Positions 1 through 8,878 of a DNA stretch of 64,000 bases are shown here, one piece after another. The stretch covers positions 62,001 to 126,000 of the forward strand of contig NZ_JAQQLF010000002.1 in the NCBI RefSeq assembly GCF_028548455.1. Reading direction: 5' to 3'. This DNA is from Vogesella aquatica (GTDB taxonomy: Bacteria; Pseudomonadota; Gammaproteobacteria; Burkholderiales; Chromobacteriaceae). The position numbers and the translations under genes were made by a program. Numbering within the stretch: the first letter of the stretch is position 1; the number at the start of each line of letters is the position of its first letter. Below the pieces are notes generated by a model, which was not told the origin of the DNA, did not search any database, and saw only the letters and a list, made by a program, of their open reading frames with translations.

Positions 1-571
1 TAGCGATGGCCGCTACTACATCGCCGGCCTGTTCGGCGAAGACGGCCTGGCCTTGCTGGACACCTGGCACCTCGATGCCGGCGTGCGCCGCATCCTGCCG
101 GCGTACGGCCAGGGCGAGACCCGGCTGCCGGTGTACAAGATGCCGCACCTGCGCGGCTGGAGCCTGGCCGGCGATTATGCGTTCTTTCCCGCCATCGGCC
201 AGTCACAGGTGCTGGTGGCCGATAGCCGCAGCTGGCAGTCGGTGGCCAAGGTGCCGGTATACGGCCAGCCGGTGTTCGTGATGGCCGAACCGGGCGGGCG
301 CCGCGTGTGGGTGAACTTTGCCTTTCCACACAATGACACCGTGCAGGTGATCGACGTGCCCAGCATGCAGGTGGTGCACACGCTGAAGCCGGGGCGCTCC
401 ATCCTGCACATGGAGTTCACCGCCCGTGGCGACGCGGTATGGTTGTCCAGCCGCGACGACGACAAGGTCGTGGTTATTGATACCCGCACGCTGGCGGTAC
501 GCACCGAACTGCCTGCGGCCAACCCGTCCGGCATTTTCTTCAGCTGGCGTGCCGGCCGCATGGGGATGTGA
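1..571 (+). CDS. nirF: NirF, heme d1 biosynthesis protein (5' end outside window)
   Basis: This is the C-terminal ~190 residues of NirF, a periplasmic beta-propeller protein related to the d1 domain of cytochrome cd1 nitrite reductase and needed for a late step of heme d1 synthesis. The frame is open from the first base of the window and ends at TGA 569-571. Repeating blade-like units are visible, with motifs such as VYGQPVF, DTVQVIDV and DDDKVVVIDTRTL. The next gene starts one base after the stop, so it is the promoter-proximal visible member of a nir operon whose nirS and other genes probably lie to the left. The identification rests on the blade pattern plus the nirDL-nirGH-nirJ-nirN order downstream. 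Confidence 0.85.
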   Translation, partial: SDGRYYIAGLFGEDGLALLDTWHLDAGVRRILPAYGQGETRLPVYKMPHLRGWSLAGDYAFFPAIGQSQVLVADSRSWQSVAKVPVYGQPVFVMAEPGGRRVWVNFAFPHNDTVQVIDVPSMQVVHTLKPGRSILHMEFTARGDAVWLSSRDDDKVVVIDTRTLAVRTELPAANPSGIFFSWRAGRMGM

Positions 572-572
572 C

Positions 573-1565
573 ATGCTGCAGCCACACGACCCGTTATTGC
601 AGTTGCTGGACCGCCACCAGCGCGACTTCCCCTTGCTGGCATCGCCGTTCGGCTTTCTGGCCGCCGAATGCGGGCTGAGCGAGGCGCAATTGCTGCTGCG
701 CCTGCGCTTGGTACAGGAGCAAGGCCTGCTGGCCAGGCTGGGGGCCGTGTTTGCGCCCAATACCGTGGGTGCCAGCACGCTGGCGGCGCTGGCTGTGCCC
801 CCGGCGCAGCTGGACGCCGTTGCTGCGCTGGTCAGCGCCCAGCCGGAGGTCAACCACAATTACGCACGCGATCACCATTACAACCTGTGGTTCGTGCTGG
901 CCGCTGATAGCCGCCCGGCGCTGGACGCCGCGCTGGCACGCATCGCCAGCGTGACCGGCCTGACGCCGCTGGACCTGCCGCTGCAGCGCGAGTACCACAT
1001 CGACCTGGGTTTTGCGCTGGGCCCGCACGGCCCGCCGCGGCGTGCGCGCTTGCCGGCAGCGCAGCGCTTGCTGCAGCTGGCGGGCAGCGAGCAGCGCCTG
1101 CTGGCTGCGCTGGGACCGGGTTTGCCGCTGCAGCCGCAGCCGTTTCTGGCCCTGGCCGCTGCCAGTGGGCTGTCCGAACTGCATGTGCGCCAGCGCCTGC
1201 AGCAGTGGCTGGACGATGGCGTGATCCGCCGTTTCGGCTTTGTGCTGCGCCACCGCGAACTGGGCTACCGTGCCAACGCCATGTGTGTGTGGCAAGTGCC
1301 TGCCGCGCAACGCGACGCCATCGGCACGCAACTGGCCGCCGATGCCGCCGTCACCCTGTGCTACGCCCGACCGCCGCAGGGGGCGCACTGGCCGTACAAC
1401 CTGTTCTGCATGGTGCACGCCCGCAGTAGCGATGAGGCGGCGGCGCACTACCGGCGGCTGAGCGCCGATTACGGTTTGCACGCCATGCCGTCGGCCATGC
1501 TGCTGTCTACCCGTCGTTATATCCAGCGCGGTGCGCGCTACCAGCAAGGGCTACTGACCCCATGA
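573..1565 (+). CDS. nirDL: Fused NirD-NirL type siroheme decarboxylase
   Basis: A 330-residue protein made of two tandem Lrp/AsnC-like halves, each usually a separate ~150-170-residue Nir subunit. The family decarboxylates siroheme to 12,18-didecarboxysiroheme in heme d1 synthesis. Each half has a winged-helix region (near residues 20-60 and 185-225) followed by the family signature: HNYARDHHYNLWF in the first half and a CYARPP...WPYNLF version in the second. The ATG at 573 is chosen because it lies just after the nirF stop. The stop overlaps the start of the next gene as ATGA, indicating translational coupling. Which half corresponds to D and which to L is inferred from operon order only. 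Confidence 0.85.
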   Translation: MLQPHDPLLQLLDRHQRDFPLLASPFGFLAAECGLSEAQLLLRLRLVQEQGLLARLGAVFAPNTVGASTLAALAVPPAQLDAVAALVSAQPEVNHNYARDHHYNLWFVLAADSRPALDAALARIASVTGLTPLDLPLQREYHIDLGFALGPHGPPRRARLPAAQRLLQLAGSEQRLLAALGPGLPLQPQPFLALAAASGLSELHVRQRLQQWLDDGVIRRFGFVLRHRELGYRANAMCVWQVPAAQRDAIGTQLAADAAVTLCYARPPQGAHWPYNLFCMVHARSSDEAAAHYRRLSADYGLHAMPSAMLLSTRRYIQRGARYQQGLLTP

Positions 1566-2548
1566 CTTCTCCATTGGTACTGGACACGCTGGACGCGGCC
1601 ATCATCGCCGGCCTGCAGGGCGGCTTCCCGTTGCAGGATACCCCCTACGAGGTAGCCGGCCAGCGCTGGGGCCTTAGCGGCAGCCAGCTGCAACAACGGC
1701 TGGCTGCCTTGTTGCAGCGCGGTGTGCTGACCCGCTTCGGCCCCCTGTACCAGATAGAACGCATGGGCGGCTGCTTCTTGCTGGCGGCACTGGCGGTACC
1801 CGAAGCGCGCTACGACGCGGTAGCGGCGCAGGTCAACGCGCTGCCAGCAGTGGCGCACAATTACCGGCGCGAGCACACCCTGAACATGTGGTTTGTGCTG
1901 GCCACCACCAGCCAGGCAGGGCTGGCCGAGGCAATGGCCCGCATCCAGACGGATACCGGCCTGCCGGTGTATGGCTTTCCCAAGCTGCGCGAGTACTACG
2001 TGGGCATGCAGTTGCTGCCCGGTGGCGACAGCGCGGTGGGGCGGCAGACGGTCACCGTCACCGACAGGCCCCCGCCAGTGCTGGACGACGCTGACTGGCG
2101 GCTGATCCGCGCCACCCAGGCCGGCTTGCCGCTGCTGGATGCGCCGTGGGCCGCGCTGGAGGACACCTGCCAGCTGGCGCCGGGCGAGGCCTGCAGGCGG
2201 CTGGCGGCCTTGCTGGCGGGCGGGGTGATCCGCCGCATCGGCGTGGTACCCAACCACTACGCGCTGGGCTATGGCGCCAACGGCATGGCGGTGTTCGATG
2301 TGGACGACGCGGCAGTGGACGCGCTGGGTACGCTGCTGGGGGCGCAGCCGGAAGTCAGCCATTGTTACCGCCGCGCGCGGCAGCTGCCGTCCTGGCGTTA
2401 CAACCTGTTTGCCATGTGCCACGGCGCCAGCCACGCGCAGGTGACGGCTACGGTAAACCGGCTGCGCGGCCTGCTGGGCGAAGCTTGTGGCGACCATCAG
2501 GTGCTGTTTTCCAGCCGTATCCTCAAGAAAACCGGCTTGCGGGTGTAA
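1562..2548 (+). CDS. nirGH: Fused NirG-NirH type siroheme decarboxylase
   Basis: A 328-residue paralogue of the preceding protein, again with two Lrp/AsnC-like halves. It carries HNYRREHTLNMWF in the first half and CYRRARQLPSWRYNLF in the second. In Pseudomonas NirD, L, G and H are four separate chains that act together; here the four are packed into two fusions. It overlaps the upstream gene by four bases. It is likely a second subunit of the cytoplasmic siroheme decarboxylase complex. The G/H naming follows gene order and has not been tested against sequence families. Confidence 0.82.
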   Translation: MTSPLVLDTLDAAIIAGLQGGFPLQDTPYEVAGQRWGLSGSQLQQRLAALLQRGVLTRFGPLYQIERMGGCFLLAALAVPEARYDAVAAQVNALPAVAHNYRREHTLNMWFVLATTSQAGLAEAMARIQTDTGLPVYGFPKLREYYVGMQLLPGGDSAVGRQTVTVTDRPPPVLDDADWRLIRATQAGLPLLDAPWAALEDTCQLAPGEACRRLAALLAGGVIRRIGVVPNHYALGYGANGMAVFDVDDAAVDALGTLLGAQPEVSHCYRRARQLPSWRYNLFAMCHGASHAQVTATVNRLRGLLGEACGDHQVLFSSRILKKTGLRV

Positions 2549-2652
2549 GGGGCAGCCCAGCTGCGCACCGGTGCGGAAAGGCTTGATAGCCATCAAGGAG
2601 CCGGCTCCGCGCCAGGAAGAGCATGAGGCCATTGTCATCCGCGGAGCCTGCC

Positions 2653-3867
2653 ATGCTGCGCCTCAGCCATTACCTGCATACCTTGCTGCATCCCGCCCCC
2701 TTGCCGCCGGCGCGCCGCCCGGCCGGCCCGGTGGTGATCTGGAACCTGCTGCGTCGTTGCAACCTTACCTGCCAGCACTGCTACGCCACCAGCGCCGACC
2801 GCGACTTTGCCGGCGAGCTGTCGCTGGACGAGCTGTACGCGGTGATGGAAGACCTGAAAGCCTGCGGCGTGTCGGTGCTGATCCTGAGCGGTGGCGAGCC
2901 GCTGCTGCACCCGGCTATTCACCAGCTGGGGCAGCGCGCCAAGGCGATGGGCTTCTACGTGGGCCTGTCCAGCAATGGCACGCTGGTAGACGCGGCCAAT
3001 GTTGGCCGCATTGCCGAGACGGGTTATGACTACGTGGGCGTCAGCCTGGATGGCATAGGCACCACCCACGACCGCTTCCGGCGGCTGGCCGGGGCCTACG
3101 ACCGTTCGCTGGCCGCCATTCGCCTGCTACGCGATGCCGGCATGAAGGTGGGCGTGCGCTACACAATGACCGAAGGCAATGCCCACGACCTGCCAGCGTT
3201 GCTGCAGCTGGTGGCCGACGAAGGCATCGACAAGTTCTACTTTTCGCACCTCAATTACGCCGGCCGTGGCAACAAGCACCGCGACGGCGACGCGCGCCAC
3301 CAGCGTACCCGCTGGGCGCTGGACTTGCTGATCGACGCCGCGCTGGGCCACGTGCGCGCCGGACGGCAAAAGGATTTCGTCACCGGCAACAACGATGCCG
3401 ACGCTGTCTACCTGCTGCAGTGGGCGCGCCGGCGCTATCCGCTACAAGCGGATGCATTGGCGGCCCGCTTGCAACAGTGGGGCGGCAACGCCAGCGGCGT
3501 GGGAGTAGCCAATATCGATAACCTGGGCAATGTGCACCCGGACACCATGTGGTGGAAAGTGTCGCTGGGCAATGTGCGGCAGCGGCCGTTTTCGGCCATC
3601 TGGGCCGACGCGGCCAACCCCTTGCTGGCCGGGCTGCGGCAACGGCCGCGGCCGGTGGCGGGGCGCTGCGGGGCGTGTCGGCACCTGGCCATCTGCAACG
3701 GCAATACCCGCATCCGCGCCTGGGAGCTGAGCGGCGATTTCTGGCAGGCCGACCCCGGCTGCTACCTGCACGATGCCGAAATCGGCGTGCCCGATGGCGC
3801 CTACCCGCTGCCAGCGCTGTCGCCGTGGCAACGGCCACAGGCACTACTGAGCGAGGTGCAATCATGA
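2653..3867 (+). CDS. nirJ: NirJ, radical SAM heme d1 biosynthesis enzyme
   Basis: A 404-residue radical SAM protein that converts didecarboxysiroheme on the way to heme d1 by replacing two propionate side chains. The SAM-binding cluster motif is C36-x3-C40-x2-C43 (RRCNLTCQHCY), followed by a glycine-rich SGGEPLL segment. A C-terminal cysteine-rich region (CGACRHLAIC plus a later Cys) fits the auxiliary iron-sulfur cluster of NirJ. I chose ATG 2653, preceded by GGAG, because the N-terminus then reads MLRLSHYL as in relatives; an in-frame ATG at 2623, also with a ribosome-binding site, would add 10 residues. The stop overlaps nirN as ATGA. Confidence 0.9.
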   Translation: MLRLSHYLHTLLHPAPLPPARRPAGPVVIWNLLRRCNLTCQHCYATSADRDFAGELSLDELYAVMEDLKACGVSVLILSGGEPLLHPAIHQLGQRAKAMGFYVGLSSNGTLVDAANVGRIAETGYDYVGVSLDGIGTTHDRFRRLAGAYDRSLAAIRLLRDAGMKVGVRYTMTEGNAHDLPALLQLVADEGIDKFYFSHLNYAGRGNKHRDGDARHQRTRWALDLLIDAALGHVRAGRQKDFVTGNNDADAVYLLQWARRRYPLQADALAARLQQWGGNASGVGVANIDNLGNVHPDTMWWKVSLGNVRQRPFSAIWADAANPLLAGLRQRPRPVAGRCGACRHLAICNGNTRIRAWELSGDFWQADPGCYLHDAEIGVPDGAYPLPALSPWQRPQALLSEVQS

Positions 3868-5438
3868 GCGCCCGCCACCTTGCCGCCGCGCTGGCCTGGC
3901 TGCTGGCTGCGCCACTGTGGGCGGCCACCCCCGTCACCCCCGTCACTGGCGCGCGCGCCGCAGCCCTGTACGACCAGCATTGCCTGGCCTGCCACGGTAC
4001 CGGCCGGCTGGGCGGTATGGGCCCGGCGCTGCTGCCACAAAGCCTGGAGCGGCTGAAACCGGGTGAGATTCTGGCCACGCTGCGCCAGGGGCGGGCGGCC
4101 ACGCAAATGCCGGCCTTTGCCGGTCGTCTCGACGATACCGAGCTGAACGAGCTGGCCGCCTGGCTGGGCACCCCTCCGGCCCAGCCGCCACAATGGACGG
4201 CTACCGATATGGCCGTGTCCCGTGTGCAGTACGTGGCCGAGGCCAGTCTGCCAGCCAGTGCGCAGCTGCCTGCCGGGGTAGACCCGCATAACCTGTTTGT
4301 GGTGGTGGAGGCGGGCGATCACCATGTGTCTGTGGTGGACGGCGACCACTTCACGAGGCTGGCGCGCTTCCAGAGCCGCTTTGCCCTGCACGGCGGGCCG
4401 AAGTTTTCGCCCGATGGCCGTTTTGTCTACTTTGCCAGCCGCGACGGCTGGGTCAGCCAGTACGACCTGTACAGCCAGCGCATGGTGGCCGAGATCCGCG
4501 TCGGCCTGAACACCCGCAACGTGGCGGTATCGGCCGACGGGCGCTGGGTACTGGCCGGCAATACGCTGCCGGAAACGCTGGTGCTGCTGGACGCACACGG
4601 CCTGATGCCGCGCCAGACCTGGCCGGTACGCGACCGCCATGGCCGATTGTCGCGGGTGTCGGCGGTTTACGATGCCGCACCGCGGCAGAGCTTTATCGTG
4701 GCGCTGAAAGACAGCGACGAGCTGTGGGAGATCAGCTACAACCCGCAGGCGGCGCCGGTCTACCCCGGTATGGTGCACGACTACCGCATGGGCGAGGGCG
4801 TGGCGCTGCCGGGTTTCCTGCAGCCGCGTGTTACCGCGCTGGACATGGTACTGGACGACTTCTTTTTCGACCCGGCTTACCGCCACGTGATGGCGGCGTC
4901 GCGCGAGGGCCGCGCCGAGGTCATCCAGCTGGACACAGGCGTGAAAGTGGCCGACCTAGCGCTGGATGGCATGCCGCACCTGGGCTCGGGCATTACTTTC
5001 GAGCGCGACGGCCAGCGCCTGATGGCCACGCCCAACCTGAAAGGCGGCAAGGTAACGGTGATCGACATGGACCGCTGGCAGTTGGTGAGTCAGATTGCCA
5101 CGCCGGGGCCGGGGTTCTTTCTGCGTAGCCACGAAAATTCGCCCTACGCCTGGGTGGACGCCATGATGTCGCCGCGCAAGGACACACTGGGCATCATCGA
5201 CAAGGGCACCTTGCAGCTGGTGAAAACCCTAAGCGTGCGCCCGGGCAAGACCAACGCCCACGTCGAGTTCACCCGCGATGGTCGCTATGTACTGCTGAGC
5301 ATCATGGAGAACCCAGGCGAACTGGTTGTGCTTGATGCGACCACCTTTGCAGAGGTAGTTAGCCTGCCCATGAGTAAGCCAATCGGTAAATACAATGTGT
5401 ACAACAAAATCAATCGCTCTGAAGGTACCAGCCACTAG
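3864..5438 (+). CDS. nirN: NirN, c-type cytochrome with d1-type propeller (dihydro-heme d1 dehydrogenase)
   Basis: A 524-residue exported protein. It has a signal peptide (residues 1-21, ending in PLWA-A), a cytochrome c domain with the single heme motif C40-L-A-C-H44, and an eight-bladed d1-type propeller to the C-terminus, which reads GKYNVYNKI. NirN is a paralogue of cytochrome cd1 that performs the last oxidation of dihydro-heme d1 in the periplasm and hands d1 to NirS. It is called NirN rather than NirS because it directly follows nirJ, and because of its shorter heme domain. This is the last gene of the nir run before the regulator. Confidence 0.85.
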   Translation: MSARHLAAALAWLLAAPLWAATPVTPVTGARAAALYDQHCLACHGTGRLGGMGPALLPQSLERLKPGEILATLRQGRAATQMPAFAGRLDDTELNELAAWLGTPPAQPPQWTATDMAVSRVQYVAEASLPASAQLPAGVDPHNLFVVVEAGDHHVSVVDGDHFTRLARFQSRFALHGGPKFSPDGRFVYFASRDGWVSQYDLYSQRMVAEIRVGLNTRNVAVSADGRWVLAGNTLPETLVLLDAHGLMPRQTWPVRDRHGRLSRVSAVYDAAPRQSFIVALKDSDELWEISYNPQAAPVYPGMVHDYRMGEGVALPGFLQPRVTALDMVLDDFFFDPAYRHVMAASREGRAEVIQLDTGVKVADLALDGMPHLGSGITFERDGQRLMATPNLKGGKVTVIDMDRWQLVSQIATPGPGFFLRSHENSPYAWVDAMMSPRKDTLGIIDKGTLQLVKTLSVRPGKTNAHVEFTRDGRYVLLSIMENPGELVVLDATTFAEVVSLPMSKPIGKYNVYNKINRSEGTSH

Positions 5439-5514
5439 GACTAGGTCATCTGGCCAGTGCCTTAGTCATGGTCGCCTGCGCTAGGCTGCCACTTTGGTCT
5501 TGTGGGGGCTTGGC

Positions 5515-6192
5515 ATGAGTCAGATTGATATAGACGCTTTTTTACAGCACCAGCCATTGTTTCAGCAGCTGTCACCAGCGCAGCGTGCAGCTTTGGTTCC
5601 TGGTACGCATGAGGTACGTGGTCAGAAAGGACAGGTCATTTTCCAAAAGGGTGACCCTTGCGATGGCATGTATGTGGTGGTGTTCGGTAAAGTCAAGCTG
5701 GCATTGACCGCACAAAATGGCAGTGAAAAGGTGATGGAAATATTGCATCCTGGGCAGAGTTTTGCTGAGGCAGTGATGTTTCTCAACCGGCCTTGCCCGG
5801 TTATGGCACAGTTTCTGGAAGATGGGCTCCTACTGCACGTCAGTGCAGAAGTAATCTTTGGTGCTATTGCCAGTGACCCAGGTTTTGCTCAGCGTATGCT
5901 AGCCGGTCTATCGCTGCGTTTGCACAGCATGGTGCGTGATGTAGAGCGCTATTCGGTGGAAAACTCATTGCAAAGAGTGATCAGTTACCTTTTACAAGAG
6001 GGTCAGCCAGCATGTAATGGTAGAGTGGTGCACTTGCCTGTAAACAAGAACCTGATTGCGTCACGTCTAAATTTGACCCCGGAAACTTTCTCGCGGGTCC
6101 TGCATCAACTGGTTGAGTCGGTATTGGTAGAGGTTCGTGGACGTGACATTGTCCTTATGGATGTAGAAGGTATGCAGCAGCTGGTGTCTTGA
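5515..6192 (+). CDS. dnr: Dnr-type Crp/Fnr family transcription regulator
   Basis: A 225-residue Crp/Fnr regulator: an N-terminal cyclic-nucleotide-binding-like beta barrel (about residues 20-120), a long dimer helix, and a C-terminal winged helix with recognition segment ETFSRVL. The E..SR pattern is the FNR/Dnr type that reads TTGAT half-sites. No N-terminal cysteine cluster for [4Fe-4S] is present, so it resembles the NO-responsive, heme-binding Dnr group rather than FNR. The start at 5515 is preceded by GGGGG; a TTG at 5494 is possible but weaker. It lies just after the heme d1 genes and near a perfect target box at 8879, consistent with control of denitrification genes. Its DNA is visibly less G+C-rich than the nir genes. 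Confidence 0.82.
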   Translation: MSQIDIDAFLQHQPLFQQLSPAQRAALVPGTHEVRGQKGQVIFQKGDPCDGMYVVVFGKVKLALTAQNGSEKVMEILHPGQSFAEAVMFLNRPCPVMAQFLEDGLLLHVSAEVIFGAIASDPGFAQRMLAGLSLRLHSMVRDVERYSVENSLQRVISYLLQEGQPACNGRVVHLPVNKNLIASRLNLTPETFSRVLHQLVESVLVEVRGRDIVLMDVEGMQQLVS

Positions 6193-6209
6193 TGGCTGCT
6201 GCATCCAGG

Positions 6210-6932
6210 CTAGCTGTTTCGTAATGAAAAGTGCTCAAAGCGTGTTTTAGTCTCGGACAGTAAGGCTAGGTCTGGCCAGCCAGGGGGAGCGGCCCCTACT
6301 GGTGGTATTTGATCCGGTGCTGGGCGCAGCAGTTGCCAGGCGTAGTGGCGTACACCGTGTGTGGAGAGCCAAGCCGCCATCTGCTGCAGCGTTTGTCGGC
6401 TATGCCAGTGTGGATGAATGCTACTACGGCACTCAAATGTCACATTGCTGGACAGTAGTAGTGACAGGCTGTTCTGCACATGCTCGCCGCTGCCGGTCAC
6501 GCCGGTCAGCGCCGCGTAATGTGACGGTAGCGTTTTGATATCTAATCCTACCCAGTCTAGCAGAGGCAAGGCCTTGGCCAATCTGTGTGGATAGCTGCCG
6601 CTAGTATGTAGGCCTGTTGCAAATCCCATCGCGCGAACTTGTTGCAAGAGCAGTGGCAGGGAGGGTTCCTGTAGTGGCTCTCCGCCTGAAAATACTACGC
6701 CATCTAGTAAACCGCACCGATTTGCCAACCAGGAAATAAAACGAGGCCAGTCCGTTTGCCCATTTTTTCTACGCAGCAAATGAGGATTGTGGCAATAACC
6801 ACAGCGCCATGGGCATCCGGCCAGAAATACTACCGCACATAGCCGTCCCGGCCAGTCGCAGGCCGAAAACGGCTGCCAGCCACCCAGCCGCGCGCTAGTG
6901 GCGTCCTGGTTCGTCAAAGTGACGGCGTTCAT
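6210..6932 (-). CDS. nrdG: NrdG, anaerobic ribonucleotide reductase activating enzyme
   Basis: A 240-residue radical SAM activase that installs the glycyl radical on class III ribonucleotide reductase. The cluster motif is C-P-W-R-C-G-Y-C, followed by NPH and the SGGEPL glycine-rich segment. It is the last gene of a minus-strand operon with the NrdD parts upstream; its start lies inside the small glycyl-radical ORF, overlapping it by 38 bases, so expression is probably coupled. Confidence 0.88.
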   Translation of the reverse strand: MNAVTLTNQDATSARLGGWQPFSACDWPGRLCAVVFLAGCPWRCGYCHNPHLLRRKNGQTDWPRFISWLANRCGLLDGVVFSGGEPLQEPSLPLLLQQVRAMGFATGLHTSGSYPHRLAKALPLLDWVGLDIKTLPSHYAALTGVTGSGEHVQNSLSLLLSSNVTFECRSSIHPHWHSRQTLQQMAAWLSTHGVRHYAWQLLRPAPDQIPPVGAAPPGWPDLALLSETKTRFEHFSLRNS

Positions 6933-7065
6933 AGAATTCGCCTTGTTTACCGGTGTTGAACGATGCCACTGGGCGGTGGTAGCCCATTACTCGGGTCCAG
7001 ATTTCACAGCGAGTGCGCTCGCTGTCGTCCAGTAGCGGGCGTGTATCGGTGGTAGGTTGAGTCAT
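6895..7065 (-). CDS. Separate glycyl-radical segment of class III NrdD (56 aa)
   Basis: A 56-residue ORF that resembles the extreme C-terminus of NrdD. It contains WTRVMGYHRP followed by FNTGKQGE and ERRHF, which lines up with the RVCGYLG...FNAGKQEE...RR tail of E. coli NrdD. The central glycine of RVMGY would be the radical-bearing residue. Its ATG overlaps the stop of the large NrdD gene as ATGA, and its 3' end overlaps nrdG. The large subunit stops right after its CPRCD zinc-type cysteines, exactly where this segment would normally continue. I infer a two-chain enzyme. A sequencing frameshift joining the two frames is the main alternative, though the tidy ATGA junction argues against it. 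Confidence 0.8.
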   Translation of the reverse strand: MTQPTTDTRPLLDDSERTRCEIWTRVMGYHRPVASFNTGKQGEFYERRHFDEPGRH

Positions 7066-8804
7066 GCGATAGCTCCTTCAGTGTTGGCCGCAGCGGTGGT
7101 CTTGCGCGCCAGAAGTTCGGCATCGCAGCGCGGGCAGAACTCGTGGCGGCCAGACAGATAGCCGTGTTGCGGGCAGATGGAAAATGTGGGAGTGATAGTG
7201 ATGTAGGGCAAACGGAAGTTTTCCAGCGCCCGGCGCACCAGCTGGCGGCAGGCGTCGGCGCTGGACACCGCCTCGGTCATGTACAGGTGCAGCACGGTGC
7301 CGCCGGTATAGCGCGATTGCAGTGCCTCCTGGTGCGCCAGCGCGGCGAACGGGTCGTCGGTGTGGCCGACCGGCAGCTGGCTGGAGTTGGTGTAGTACGG
7401 CTTGTTGGCGCTGCCAGCCTGCAGGATGCCGGGGTAGCGCTTGCGGTCTTCGCGGGCAAAGCGGTAGGTGGTGCCCTCGGCCGGCGTGGCTTCCAGGTTG
7501 TACAGATGGCCGGTGTCGTGCTGGATGGCCACGATGCGCTGGCGGATATGATCCAGGTAGCGGCAAGCAAAGGCGTGCCCGCTGTTGCTGCTGATGTCGT
7601 CTTGCCCGGCGCTGAAGTTGCGGATCATCTCGTTGATGCCGTTTACCCCCAGCGTGGAAAAGTGGTTTCGCAGGCTGCCCAGGTAATGCTTGGTGTACGG
7701 ATACAGCCCGGCATCGATGTGCTGTTGCACCACGCCGCGGCGCGCTTCCAGCACCTCGCTGCCCAGCGCCAGCAGGCGGTCGGTGGCGGCAAGCAGCGCG
7801 GCTTCGTCGCCGGCGTGCAGGTAACCTAGTCGTGCGCAGTTGACGGTAACCACGCCAACTGAGCCGGTTTGTTCGGCACTGCCGAACAGGCCGTTGCCGC
7901 GCTTGGCCAGTTCGCGCAGATCCAGTTGCAGGCGGCAGCACATGCTGCGCACCATGTGCGGCTGCAGGTCGGAGTTGACGAAGTTCTGGAAGTAGGGCAG
8001 GCCGTACTTGGCGGTCATGGCAAACAGCAACTCGGTGTTGGCGCCGTACCAGTCGAAATCGCGGGTGATGTTGTAGGTGGGGATGGGGAAGGTAAACGCG
8101 CGGCCACGGGCATCGCCCGCCAACATCACCTCGATGAAGGCGCGGTTGATCATTGCCATCTCGTCGGCACAGTCGCCGTAGCGGAACGGCATTTCTTCGC
8201 CACCGATCACCGGAATCTGCTCGCGCAGGTCGTCGGGGCACACCCAGTCGAACGTGAGGTTAGTGAACGGTGTTTGCGTCCCCCAGCGGCTGGGTACGTT
8301 CAGGTTGTATACCAGCTCCTGCAGGCATTGCCGCACTTGGAGGTAGTCAAGCTCATCCCTGCGTATGAACGGTGCTAGATAGGTATCGAACGAGCTGAAT
8401 GCCTGGGCGCCGGCCCACTCGTTCTGCAGCGTGCCCAGAAAGTTCACGATCTGGCCGCAGGCACTGGAAAGGTGACGTGGTGGGGCCGACTCTACTTTGC
8501 CACCGACGCCGGAAAACCCCAGCTGCAGTAGCGTACGTAGCGACCAGCCGGCGCAGTAGCCGGACAGCATGTCCAGGTCGTGGATATGCAGGTACCCGTG
8601 GCGGTGGGCCTGCGCTGCGTCGGTGCTGAACACGGCGTTCAGCCAGTATTCGGCGCTGAGCTTGCCTGCCATGTTAAGGATCATACCGCCCAGGCTGTAG
8701 CCTTGGTTGGCGTTGGCCTGAACCCGCCAGTCGGCACGGCTCAGGTATTCCCGCACGGTGCTCACAGCGTCCACGTGGCCGGCGGTGAGGGGTTTTGAAT
8801 GCAT
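7062..8804 (-). CDS. nrdD: NrdD, anaerobic ribonucleoside-triphosphate reductase large chain lacking its radical tail
   Basis: A 580-residue class III ribonucleotide reductase that makes deoxynucleotides without oxygen. Family segments are easy to see (GYLHIHDLD, NLNVPSRWG, FTFPIPTYNIT, GTVLHLYMTEA), and the C-terminus has two cysteine pairs (CPQHG and CPRCD) typical of the NrdD zinc site. The protein begins directly in the catalytic core without an N-terminal ATP-cone, so allosteric control by that module is absent. The expected glycyl-radical tail is missing and is encoded by the overlapping downstream ORF. A CAGGAG ribosome-binding site precedes the ATG. The upstream region contains a perfect FNR/Dnr box. 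Confidence 0.88.
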   Translation of the reverse strand: MHSKPLTAGHVDAVSTVREYLSRADWRVQANANQGYSLGGMILNMAGKLSAEYWLNAVFSTDAAQAHRHGYLHIHDLDMLSGYCAGWSLRTLLQLGFSGVGGKVESAPPRHLSSACGQIVNFLGTLQNEWAGAQAFSSFDTYLAPFIRRDELDYLQVRQCLQELVYNLNVPSRWGTQTPFTNLTFDWVCPDDLREQIPVIGGEEMPFRYGDCADEMAMINRAFIEVMLAGDARGRAFTFPIPTYNITRDFDWYGANTELLFAMTAKYGLPYFQNFVNSDLQPHMVRSMCCRLQLDLRELAKRGNGLFGSAEQTGSVGVVTVNCARLGYLHAGDEAALLAATDRLLALGSEVLEARRGVVQQHIDAGLYPYTKHYLGSLRNHFSTLGVNGINEMIRNFSAGQDDISSNSGHAFACRYLDHIRQRIVAIQHDTGHLYNLEATPAEGTTYRFAREDRKRYPGILQAGSANKPYYTNSSQLPVGHTDDPFAALAHQEALQSRYTGGTVLHLYMTEAVSSADACRQLVRRALENFRLPYITITPTFSICPQHGYLSGRHEFCPRCDAELLARKTTAAANTEGAIA

Positions 8805-8878
8805 TTCGCATGGCTCCTGATGTAATTAAGTACAATATATAGTTAAATTTTTCTTTTAAATTACTATATGTTGTTTTC

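Noticed and set aside
3864-5438. Calling this gene nirS (cytochrome cd1 nitrite reductase)
   Set aside because: Position after nirJ, length and context fit NirN better; nirS is expected upstream of the window.
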